Below, piece after piece: positions 16,933 to 23,928 of a DNA stretch of 64,000 nt. The stretch lies in contig CAYXXZ010000005.1 in the NCBI GenBank assembly GCA_964469165.1, positions 1-64,000 of the forward strand, written 5' to 3'. Position 1 is the first letter of the stretch. Each line of letters starts with the position of its first letter. The notes under the pieces were generated by a model. The model was not told the origin of the DNA. It saw nothing but the letters and a program-made list of their open reading frames with translations, and made no database searches. The translations under genes and the position numbers were made by a program. Source of the DNA: CAYXXZ01 sp964469165. GTDB lineage: Bacteria > Pseudomonadota > Gammaproteobacteria > Pseudomonadales > Porticoccaceae.

Positions 16933-17472
16933 CTAACGGAAAATACCGACACCAATGCCGAAATGAACCCTTGGCTTGGATGAATCCCGATTCTGTTCGG
17001 GCCACAAATAAAGGTCATCCGCCATGACGACCGGGTAGCGATAGGTCGCCTCCCCCACCTGGCCGGTGCGTGATTTTTCCAAACGGCCCACCACGGTTAT
17101 CAGCCTGTCGGCCCGGAAGTCGGCAGGTTCGAGGTAGCCGGGATACATTATCAGAAAACGCCCTTGTGAGGATTTGTCCACATCGGGCTGTTGGTTACCG
17201 CGCAATGGAAAAGCAAGTACCTCCAGCCGGGTGAAGTCCATTTGCGGTTCCGCGTGGATGATCCGCCCTCCCCAGAGCACGGATTGGCCTGTGAACTGCT
17301 CTCCGCCCTGGATTGCAACCCTTGGCTGCAATCCGGTATTGATATGGTCTCCCGAAAAGCCCGGCCCCGAGCTGCAACCGCTCAGCGCGAACAGCGCCCC
17401 CACAAGCAGGGTCGAGAAAAAACCGCAACGCCTTGCACACGCAATATATCCCGACATAAAAGTATCAACCAT
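16933..17472 (-). CDS. Slp-family outer-membrane lipoprotein
   Basis: A lipoprotein of about 179 residues. The hydrophobic signal FFSTLLVGALFALSGC ends in a lipobox with the cysteine as the acylation site. The mature part has the Slp/YeaY pattern: a VLWGGRIIHAEP strand, LEVLAFPL, then GRFLIMYPGYLEPADFRADRLITVVGRL and a C-terminal VMADDLYLWPE. The start is uncertain; I used ATG 17472, with ATG 17457 as alternative, since neither has a clear ribosome-binding site. It follows a paralogous gene by 14 bases, so the two form a lipoprotein pair of unknown role. Confidence 0.82.
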   Translation of the reverse strand: MVDTFMSGYIACARRCGFFSTLLVGALFALSGCSSGPGFSGDHINTGLQPRVAIQGGEQFTGQSVLWGGRIIHAEPQMDFTRLEVLAFPLRGNQQPDVDKSSQGRFLIMYPGYLEPADFRADRLITVVGRLEKSRTGQVGEATYRYPVVMADDLYLWPEQNRDSSKPRVHFGIGVGIFR

Positions 17473-17486
17473 GATTCGCAACTATT

Positions 17487-18035
17487 TTACCAGCGGTAAT
17501 AATAGGGATGGTGCCAATAGGGATAAGGCCGCCACCAGGGGTACATGAAGGGATCGTCCCAGTACGGATCATAATGGCGAACTCTGCGCGCCGGCACGGG
17601 CGGCCACAGATGATAACCCTCGGCGCGCAGCACTGGATACGGGTATTCGTATTCGCCCACCTTGCGCATCTCGATACCCTGCAGCGCTCCCACCACGGTG
17701 ATATCTTCCCCTTCCTTGTAAATCTCGGGGTCGAGAAAATCGTCAGTCTTCATCAGAAAACGCCCCGGGCTCAAACCCGAGCTGTCAGGCCGACTGCTGT
17801 TTTGCAAGGCTCGCGCCACCACTTCCACGACACTGCCGTCTCTGGTATTGGTGACCGAGACGATACTGCCGCCCCATCTCAATGTGCGATCGCGGTATTG
17901 CTCCGGTGCGTTCTGAATTTGTCGAAGCGTCGGCTGCGGCTCGGTCAGCGGCCGATCCACAGCAGCGGGAATGGTGGAGCACCCTGCCAGAAGAAACAGG
18001 CCGCACAGAACTGCTGCAATAACTCCACGTTTCAT
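17487..18035 (-). CDS. Slp-family outer-membrane lipoprotein (paralogue)
   Basis: A protein of 182 residues from ATG 18035, which has GAGG seven bases upstream; a GTG seven codons earlier is less likely. The signal MKRGVIAAVLCGLFLLAGC ends in a lipobox. The core shows TLRWGGSIVSVTNT, VVEVVARAL, GRFLMKTDDFLDPEIYKEG, ITVVGALQG and AEGYHLWP, as in Slp. It ends in an unusual Trp/Tyr/Pro/His-rich tail (WRPYPYWHHPYYYRW) absent from the paralogue at 16933; such a tail could bind metal or envelope polymers, but this is a guess. First gene of the pair. Confidence 0.84.
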   Translation of the reverse strand: MKRGVIAAVLCGLFLLAGCSTIPAAVDRPLTEPQPTLRQIQNAPEQYRDRTLRWGGSIVSVTNTRDGSVVEVVARALQNSSRPDSSGLSPGRFLMKTDDFLDPEIYKEGEDITVVGALQGIEMRKVGEYEYPYPVLRAEGYHLWPPVPARRVRHYDPYWDDPFMYPWWRPYPYWHHPYYYRW

Positions 18036-18399
18036 AACAACCTCATACGGCGTCACTATACCAAGTTGGTAGAGCCTACAGCTGAGACACTCGAAGCGCA
18101 GCGGTGTTCACAAGCTTGCGCACCTGCCGGCATGAAGCCGACCGTAGATTGATCGAGGCGGTTGCCACTTCATATTTGGGCTATACGCTTTAAGCTCCAC
18201 ATTGAATGCGGACAGAACCCGGTTCTTTCAGCGCTCCTGCTTAAAACTCATGGCTTACAGCCCACTTTACCCCCGCAGGGTGAAAATATTGTCCTATAAA
18301 TTTCTCCGAGGTGACCATTTTTCAACCAGGAACTATCTTTTTTTACCGCAGTCTCCCTCTATGACACCGGTCGTTTTACCGGCCATTCGGAGAACACTT
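18036..18399. other. Intergenic region between slp pair and csbD-like gene
   Basis: Over 300 bases without a gene. It contains the slp promoter region, one palindromic repeat (18177-18265), and the likely csbD promoter (18290-18390, AT-rich). A small hairpin CCGGTCGTTTTACCGG (18367-18382) lies just before the csbD ribosome-binding site. Confidence 0.5.
18177..18265. repeat. Dispersed AGCT-TAAGCC palindromic repeat, copy A
   Basis: The left arm TGGGCTATACGCTTTAAGC pairs imperfectly with the right arm GCTTAAAACTCATGGCTTACAGCCCA. The centre contains GGTTCTTTCAGCGCTCCT, shared almost exactly with the copy at 26455-26555 (GTTCTTCCAGCGCTCCTG). It is intergenic. Confidence 0.65.
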
Positions 18400-18597
18400 A
18401 TGAATACAGATATCATTGCAGGCAAATGGGCACAGGTAAAAGGAAAGGCCAAGGCAAAATGGGGAAAACTCACCGATGATGACTTCGACGTTATCGAAGG
18501 AAACAGCGAGTATCTGGCAGGCCGCATTCAGGAAAAATATGGCATTGCCAAGGACGAAGCCGAGCGCCAGGTAAAGGATTTCGAGAAAATGCTTTAG
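18400..18597 (+). CDS. CsbD-family stress protein
   Basis: A 65-residue hydrophilic protein: MNTDIIAGKWAQVKGKAKAK, then WGKLTDDDFDVIEGN and LAGRIQEKYGIAKDEAERQV, the complete CsbD pattern. Family members (Bacillus CsbD, E. coli YjbJ) are abundant, stress-induced small proteins of unclear mechanism. The start ATG at 18400 has GGAG eight bases upstream; longer in-frame extensions are not supported. Confidence 0.93.
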   Translation: MNTDIIAGKWAQVKGKAKAKWGKLTDDDFDVIEGNSEYLAGRIQEKYGIAKDEAERQVKDFEKML

Positions 18598-18763
18598 GAT
18601 CGGATCACAAGTAGCTAAGCGCCTGAGATGCGGCTGTGACATTAGCCAGGAGCCGGATATTTAGGCTATAGTCTGGCAAGCCGTAAGCTGGAACATTGGA
18701 AGAAAGGGGTTCTGTCCAAGTTCAACGTGGAGCTTATAGCTCATCCAGGTCGACGAGGCTTGC

Positions 18764-19036
18764 ATGTTCCTGATTGCCCTGCTTTCCCTGTGTATTCCAG
18801 CGTATGCGCATTACCGCCTGAGCTTTCATAGCTCGAAGAAATATTTTCCCCTTTGGGTGACGCACCTGTTGCTGGTTGCCGTTGGCCTGGGTTTCGGCTG
18901 GGCGATGAGTTCGGTGTATACCAACATCGAAGGGCAGGCGGTAATCTGGACCTTCATTCTGGCATTCAGCGCCGTACACGTTCCGGCAGCAATCATTCTG
19001 TGGCTGAAAAAGCAGCGCAAGCAACAACTCAAATAA
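18764..19036 (+). CDS. Small inner-membrane protein
   Basis: A 90-residue protein with three hydrophobic segments (MFLIALLSLCIPAYA, WVTHLLLVAVGLGFGWAM, VIWTFILAFSAVHVPAAIILWL) and a basic end (KKQRKQQLK). GAGG precedes the ATG. I recognise no family. It ends just before a strong terminator hairpin shared with the convergent MaoC gene. Confidence 0.7.
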   Translation: MFLIALLSLCIPAYAHYRLSFHSSKKYFPLWVTHLLLVAVGLGFGWAMSSVYTNIEGQAVIWTFILAFSAVHVPAAIILWLKKQRKQQLK

Positions 19037-19040
19037 CAAG

Positions 19041-19069
19041 AAAGGCCGCAGAGAATATCTGCGGCCTTT
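19041..19069. terminator. Bidirectional intrinsic terminator
   Basis: The perfect 10-bp stem AAAGGCCGCA / TGCGGCCTTT has a 9-base loop. The A-run on one side and T-run on the other make it usable from both strands. It sits between the convergent small membrane-protein gene and the MaoC hydratase gene. Confidence 0.85.
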
Positions 19070-19094
19070 CTCGTCAGAAGCAAACTCCAGCGTT

Positions 19095-19946
19095 TCAGGC
19101 GTTGGCGCAGAAACCGTTGGAAATCACTTGCTTGTCGCGCTCCTTCACCTTGGCCTGGAAGGCCACACCGTCGTCGGTTTTCCAGCCTTCGACAACCAGG
19201 GTTTCACCCGGCAGCACCGGCGCGCTGAAACGCAGGTCCAGCGAGCCCATTTTCGCGGTGTCGTAACCGAAGGCATTGCGCAGCACGGAGAAGCCGCAGA
19301 TGCCATAGGTGCACAGGCCGTGGAGGATGGGCACACCGAAGCCGGCCTTTTCGGCGATATCGGGATCGACGTGGATCGGGTTGCGGTCGCTGTTCAAACG
19401 GTACAACAGCGCGGCGCGGTTGCTGGTCGGGATTTCATCGACGAAATCCGGCGCGCGCTCGGGGGGCGCGGGCAGGTTGGCCGGCGCGTCGCCGAAGCTG
19501 CCGCAGCCGCCGTCGCCGCGCAGAAACAGGCCTGTGGTGACAGTCGCAAGATGGTCGCCGGTCTTGTTGTCGTACAACAGCTTGTCGAAGTACACCAAGG
19601 CACCCTTGCCCTCGCCCTTGTCGGCCACGGACTGCACCTGGAACTCACCGCGGATTTCGCCGGTGGGCGGCAGGGGCTTGAAGAAGCGCGCACGCTGCTC
19701 GCCGTGCAGCAGCTTGACGAAGTTCACATCGAACGCCGGATTGGTGATCCAGGGGCCGGGATAGGCCAGGATGGCGGTAATGCTGGGCAGGGCGACGAGG
19801 CTCTTTTCGTAGACGAAAGGCAGTTCCTTGCGGTCCAGGGGGTCGTTGCAGACCCCGAGGCTCAGGGCATACAGCATCACGTCCTTGTCGGTGTAGGGCG
19901 CGATGATGGGGTCGAACTTGTGAGTGCGAAGTGCGTCGAGATTCAT
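19095..19946 (-). CDS. MaoC-like (R)-specific enoyl-CoA hydratase, double hotdog
   Basis: A 283-residue protein resembling the hydratase-2 part of peroxisomal multifunctional enzyme 2. The N-terminal half is a degenerate hotdog (AYPGPWITNPAFDVNFVKLLHGEQ). The C-terminal half has the catalytic motif LYRLNSDRNPIHVDPDIAEKAGF (Asp/Asn-His pair) and ILHGLCTYG. It would hydrate 2-enoyl-CoA to (R)-3-hydroxyacyl-CoA. It is the distal gene of a minus-strand run with two acyl-CoA dehydrogenases, a DUF1330 protein and a BASS transporter, which fits breakdown of branched or steroid-like side chains. Confidence 0.9.
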   Translation of the reverse strand: MNLDALRTHKFDPIIAPYTDKDVMLYALSLGVCNDPLDRKELPFVYEKSLVALPSITAILAYPGPWITNPAFDVNFVKLLHGEQRARFFKPLPPTGEIRGEFQVQSVADKGEGKGALVYFDKLLYDNKTGDHLATVTTGLFLRGDGGCGSFGDAPANLPAPPERAPDFVDEIPTSNRAALLYRLNSDRNPIHVDPDIAEKAGFGVPILHGLCTYGICGFSVLRNAFGYDTAKMGSLDLRFSAPVLPGETLVVEGWKTDDGVAFQAKVKERDKQVISNGFCANA

Positions 19947-19977
19947 GGTGTTTTCCTGTTCTCTGCGTCTGTGTTGG

Positions 19978-21144
19978 TTAATAGGACTTGGGCAGACCCA
20001 GTTCTTTCTCTGCGATGAAGCAGAGAATCAATTGCTCGCCGATCGGTGCGAGGCGTTGCAGCGTGGCTTCGCGGAGCAGGCGCTCGACCTGATACTCCTT
20101 GGCGTAGCCCATGCCACCGTGAGACAACACTGCCTGGGTGGCACTGTCGAACGCCGCGCGACCGCCGAGCAGTTTCGCGGCGTTGGCGTAGGAGCCGCAG
20201 GGCTGTCCGCTGTCGTACAGCGCCGCTGCCTTGAGCATCACTAGCTTGGCGGCTTCGATCTGACACCAGTTTTCCGCCAGTGGCAGCTGGATGCCCTGGT
20301 TCTGGCCGATGGGACGACCGAACACCTCACGCTCCTTGGCGTACTTGGCGGCGCGGCGCAGCGCGTCCTCGGCGATGCCCAGCGCGCCGGCGGCGACGAT
20401 GATGCGCTCGGGGTTGATGCTGTGCAGAATGTAATAGAAACCCTTGCCCTCTTCACCGATGCGATCCTCATCGGGGATGAACAGGTCTTCAATGAAGATG
20501 GCGTTGGAATCCACCGCGGCGCGGCCCATCTTGGGAATGCGCTGGACCTCGATCTTTTCACGGTTCAGCTTGGTGAAGAAAATGGTCATGCCGTCAGTGG
20601 GCTTCTTGCACTCTTCACGCGGCGTGGTACGGGCCAGCAGCAGAATGTTGTCTGCCTCCTGGGCGGTGGAAGTCCAGATCTTGCTGCCGTTGACGATGTA
20701 GCCGCCGTCCACTTTCTTGGCAAAGGTCTTGATCGCGGTGGTGTTGAGGCCCGCGTTGGGCTCGGTGACACCAAAGCAGGTTTTCTCGGAACCGTTGATG
20801 AGCGGGGTGAGCATGCGCTCTTTCTGCTCGGGCGTACCCAGCACCACGATGGGGTGCGGTGCGAACAGATTGATCTGCAGGGTCGACATGGCGGCCGCCG
20901 CACCACCGCTCTTGGCAACGGTGTTCATCATGATCGCCGCTTCGGTCACGCCCAGGCCGGAGCCACCCAGCTCCGCCGGCATGGTGATGCCCAACCAGCC
21001 ACCTTTTGCCATGGCCTGGTGGAACTCATGGGGAAATTCTGCCTTGCGGTCCTTTTCGCTCCAGTATTCATCGGTGAACTCGGCGCAGACTTTGGCAACG
21101 GCCTCCTGGATGGCCAGTTGATCTTCGGTAAAGTTGAAATCCAT
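19978..21144 (-). CDS. Acyl-CoA dehydrogenase
   Basis: A 388-residue FAD-dependent dehydrogenase. Recognisable parts are the N-terminal helical domain (MDFNFTEDQLAIQEAVAKVC), the FAD/substrate loop CFGVTEPNAGLNTTAIKT, the beta-domain YIVNGSKIWTSTAQEADNILLLA, and the C-terminal VLSHGGMGYAKEYQVERLLRE. The usual catalytic Glu region is not obvious, so chain-length or ring specificity is not assignable. CAGGAGAA precedes the ATG. It is followed closely by the MaoC hydratase, implying sequential dehydrogenation and hydration. A second acyl-CoA dehydrogenase upstream suggests a heteromeric pair or two steps. Confidence 0.92.
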   Translation of the reverse strand: MDFNFTEDQLAIQEAVAKVCAEFTDEYWSEKDRKAEFPHEFHQAMAKGGWLGITMPAELGGSGLGVTEAAIMMNTVAKSGGAAAAMSTLQINLFAPHPIVVLGTPEQKERMLTPLINGSEKTCFGVTEPNAGLNTTAIKTFAKKVDGGYIVNGSKIWTSTAQEADNILLLARTTPREECKKPTDGMTIFFTKLNREKIEVQRIPKMGRAAVDSNAIFIEDLFIPDEDRIGEEGKGFYYILHSINPERIIVAAGALGIAEDALRRAAKYAKEREVFGRPIGQNQGIQLPLAENWCQIEAAKLVMLKAAALYDSGQPCGSYANAAKLLGGRAAFDSATQAVLSHGGMGYAKEYQVERLLREATLQRLAPIGEQLILCFIAEKELGLPKSY

Positions 21145-21222
21145 GGGATTCTCCTGTTTCGCTGGGTTGCCAGCAACGAGCCCCGCCCGGCGCGGGCGGG
21201 GAGGTATTATTGAAACAGCCGC

Positions 21223-22365
21223 TTACTTGAACAGGTCGCGGCTGATGATTTCTTTCATGATCTCGGTGGAACCACCGGCAATGCGGCGCACACGGGTATC
21301 GATGAAGAGGCGGCCAATGGGGTATTCGATGGTGTAGCCGTAACCGCCATGGAGTTGCAGACACTGGTCGGCGGTTCTGCCGAGCAGCTCGGTAGCCAGC
21401 ATTTTCGCCTTGGCGGCGTCGATCACGTCGAGCTTGTTGTCGTTGGCCAGGCGCAGGCACTCGTCCACGAAAACCCGCAGCGCGGAAACTTCGGCAGACA
21501 ACTGGGCGAGAACGAAGCGCGTGTTCTGGAACTCGGAAACGAAGGTGCCGAACGCCTTGCGCTGTTTGGTGTAATCCACGGTCCACCGGATCGCCGCCTC
21601 TGCCTGGGTAATGGCGGAGCACGCAATGGTGATGCGCTCATGAGCCAGGTTGGCCATGGCGATCTTGAAGCCTTCGTTCTCCTTGCCGATCAGGTTCTCG
21701 ACGGGAACGCGCACATCCTGGAAGAACAGCTCGGACGTGTCCTGCGCCTTGAGGCCGATCTTCTCGATGTTGCTGCCGCGTGCAAAGCCTTCGCGGTTGG
21801 TTTCGACGATGATGAAGCTCATGCCCCTGGCACCGGCGGCAGGGTCGGTTTTACAGGCAAGCACCACGATATCGGCGAGCTGGCCGTTGGAAATCCAGGT
21901 TTTCTGGCCATTGATGACGTAATGGTCACCGTCGCGAACCGCGCGCGTGGAGATGGCCTTGAGGTCGCTGCCGGCACCGGGCTCGGAAAGGCCGATGGCC
22001 GCGATCACTTCGCCCGCAACCATTTTCGGCAGCCACTTCTTCTTCTGCTCTTCGGTGCCAAACTTGGTGATGTAGACCGCCGCCATATCGGAATGCACGG
22101 CAAAGCCGGGGCCAGTCGCCAACGCCTTGGCCATTTCCTCGTGGAGCACCACATTGTAGAGGAAGTCTGCACCGGGACCGCCGTACTCCTCTTCCACGTT
22201 GCAGCACAGCAGGCCTGCCGCACCGGCCTTGAGCCAGATCTCCCGGGGAACGATTTCCGCCTTGTCCCACTGCGCGTGGTAGGGAGTGATTTCGGTTTCA
22301 ATGAACTTTCTGACCTGCTCGCGGAACAGTTCGTGGTCGGGGGTAAAAATCGTTCTTGGGATCAT
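21223..22365 (-). CDS. Acyl-CoA dehydrogenase
   Basis: A 380-residue enzyme of the long/medium-chain acyl-CoA dehydrogenase type. It shows IGLSEPGAGSDLKAISTRA, YVINGQKTWISNGQLADIVVLACKT, NLAHERITIACSAITQAEAAIRWT and the C-terminal CLQLHGGYGYTIEYPIGRLFIDTRVRRIAGGSTEIMKEII, where the final segment holds residues that contact FAD. It is part of the minus-strand catabolic run, 78 bases upstream of the next acyl-CoA dehydrogenase. It resembles the acyl-CoA dehydrogenase at 39107 more than its immediate neighbour. Confidence 0.93.
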   Translation of the reverse strand: MIPRTIFTPDHELFREQVRKFIETEITPYHAQWDKAEIVPREIWLKAGAAGLLCCNVEEEYGGPGADFLYNVVLHEEMAKALATGPGFAVHSDMAAVYITKFGTEEQKKKWLPKMVAGEVIAAIGLSEPGAGSDLKAISTRAVRDGDHYVINGQKTWISNGQLADIVVLACKTDPAAGARGMSFIIVETNREGFARGSNIEKIGLKAQDTSELFFQDVRVPVENLIGKENEGFKIAMANLAHERITIACSAITQAEAAIRWTVDYTKQRKAFGTFVSEFQNTRFVLAQLSAEVSALRVFVDECLRLANDNKLDVIDAAKAKMLATELLGRTADQCLQLHGGYGYTIEYPIGRLFIDTRVRRIAGGSTEIMKEIISRDLFK

Positions 22366-22414
22366 GGTGAAACTCTTCGCTGTCTATGAATTTAAGGTTA
22401 CTGAGGGGAAAGGA

Positions 22415-22708
22415 TCAATCGGTGCCTTCAACGAGCACGACATCTGCCTCCACTGCGCCGAGACGCAGCGCCTTGGCTTCCTGGTACTCGGGGGAGTTGT
22501 ACCAGGCCACAGCCTGCTCATAGCTGGGGAAACGGAAAACCATCATGCTTTTGCCCTGTGCACCTTCGACGAAGTCGATGCTCGACATCGGCGTGATGAC
22601 GGGAACGCCGCCGTGCTGCTGGACGGTGGGGCCCGCCGCCTTGCCGTAGGCCTGAAGCTTCTCAACATTGTTGATGCCTCGCACCGTTGCAATCATATAA
22701 CCTGCCAT
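22415..22708 (-). CDS. DUF1330 domain protein
   Basis: A 97-residue protein of the dimeric alpha/beta-barrel type: MAGYMIATVRGINNVEKLQAYGKAAGPTV, the HGG turn with VPVI, and SMMVFRFPSYEQAVAWYNSPEYQEAKALR, the standard DUF1330 pattern. Function is unknown; members often lie in catabolic operons. The GAGGAAAG site fixes the start. It lies between the BASS transporter and two acyl-CoA dehydrogenase genes. Confidence 0.9.
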   Translation of the reverse strand: MAGYMIATVRGINNVEKLQAYGKAAGPTVQQHGGVPVITPMSSIDFVEGAQGKSMMVFRFPSYEQAVAWYNSPEYQEAKALRLGAVEADVVLVEGTD

Positions 22709-22751
22709 CGTTCTTTCCTCGTACAGATAAAAAAGGCCGCAAAGGGCCCGT

Positions 22752-23639
22752 TCAGCTGGCCGTACTTCCTGCCAGCGCCCGGCGGCGGTTGTAGGCCACC
22801 GCGCCGATAAAGACGAAGGATGTCACGGACATCACCACGCTGTAGACACTGGACACCACCATCCAGTCGGGACGCTTGAGGATCGTCATGGCGATCATTG
22901 CCCCCAGAGCCACGTTCTGGATGCCCACCTCGATGCAAATGGTGCGGCATTGGGTACCGTCCAGCCTGGCCAGCCGGGCCAACAGATACCCCGCCGCCAT
23001 CGACGCGATATTGAGCGCAAACAGCACCGGCCACAGCTTCTTGAGGTTGCCGATGAAGAAGTCGTATTCGAGCGCGACCGCGCCCACCAGCAACGTCAGC
23101 AGCAATGCCACACCCCCCGCCCGCACCCAGGGGTCGGAGCGCACAGCGAAGCCCGGCGCGTAATGGCGCACCACCATGCCCAGCACCAACGGCACGAACA
23201 CCAACACCAGCAATTGCTTGACGGTGCTGCCGATGGGCAGAACCACGGCGTCCACCGCTCCGTCCTGCACCAGCGCGAGGCCGAAGGAGAGGAACAGCGG
23301 TATGGTGATCAATGCCAGCAGGCTTGAAATGGCCGTCAGCGTCACCGACAGGGCAAGATCACCGCGCGCCAGGAACGACACGGAGTTGGAGGTGATACCG
23401 CCGGGGCACACCGCGAGAATGATCAGACCGGCGGAGATGGCCAACGGCAGAGGCAAAAAATAAACCAGCGCCACGGCGATCAACGGCAGCGCGATGAACT
23501 GCCCCACCATGCCTACCACCACCGCGCGCGGGTAGCGAACAACCCTCAGCCAGTCGTCGACCACCAGTTGCAGCCCCATGCCGAACATCATCAGCATGAG
23601 GCCCGTGGGTACTATGACCTTATAAATGGTTTCAATCAT
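22752..23639 (-). CDS. Bile acid:sodium symporter (BASS) family transporter
   Basis: A 295-residue inner-membrane protein with about nine or ten helices. The N-terminus IETIYKVIVPTGLMLMMFGMGLQL, the glycine-proline block LIILAVCPGGITSNSVSFLARGDLALSVTLTAISSLLALITIPL, and TICIEVGIQNVALGAMIA are BASS hallmarks, the last two corresponding to the crossed unwound helices that bind sodium. It likely imports an organic anion that the downstream acyl-CoA genes degrade. A weak GC-rich stem followed by six T on the minus strand (22750-22730) could attenuate transcription into the DUF1330 gene. Confidence 0.9.
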   Translation of the reverse strand: MIETIYKVIVPTGLMLMMFGMGLQLVVDDWLRVVRYPRAVVVGMVGQFIALPLIAVALVYFLPLPLAISAGLIILAVCPGGITSNSVSFLARGDLALSVTLTAISSLLALITIPLFLSFGLALVQDGAVDAVVLPIGSTVKQLLVLVFVPLVLGMVVRHYAPGFAVRSDPWVRAGGVALLLTLLVGAVALEYDFFIGNLKKLWPVLFALNIASMAAGYLLARLARLDGTQCRTICIEVGIQNVALGAMIAMTILKRPDWMVVSSVYSVVMSVTSFVFIGAVAYNRRRALAGSTAS

Positions 23640-23659
23640 TTCCTGATCACACCTTGTTG

Positions 23660-23710
23660 ACCAGGGTCTGTTGAGGCTTCATGAACGCATCTCGGCAAAC
23701 AGACCCTGGT
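23660..23710. repeat. 13-bp inverted repeat with 25-base loop
   Basis: ACCAGGGTCTGTT (23660-23672) and its exact reverse complement AACAGACCCTGGT (23698-23710) lie in the 290-base gap upstream of the BASS gene and downstream of the tandem CoA-transferase gene. It could be a hairpin or a spaced operator of the minus-strand run. The rest of this gap shows only the terminator at 23874-23906. Confidence 0.5.
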
Positions 23711-23873
23711 GCCAGCTCAACCATAGCCACTGGTGAACCAGGAAGCCATTTATAGCGATTGCTATACGCAATTCTAAAACTTGAGCAGCAAAAATCATAG
23801 ACTGGAAAGCGTGCGTATCATCGGGCCTCTCCGGCCCCCTGGTCCAACCTGCCAGCAAAATTGCAGCCTCAGC

Positions 23874-23906
23874 AACAGAAAACGCTCCGACCCGAGGGCC
23901 GGAGCG
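23874..23906 (-). terminator. Intrinsic terminator of the tandem CoA-transferase gene
   Basis: On the minus strand CGCTCCG (23906-23900), a 10-base loop, and CGGAGCG (23889-23883) are followed by TTTTCTGTT. It lies 23 bases beyond the stop codon of the gene at 23929-26127. Confidence 0.75.
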
Positions 23907-23928
23907 ATTCCGTGAGGCACGTTTTACA

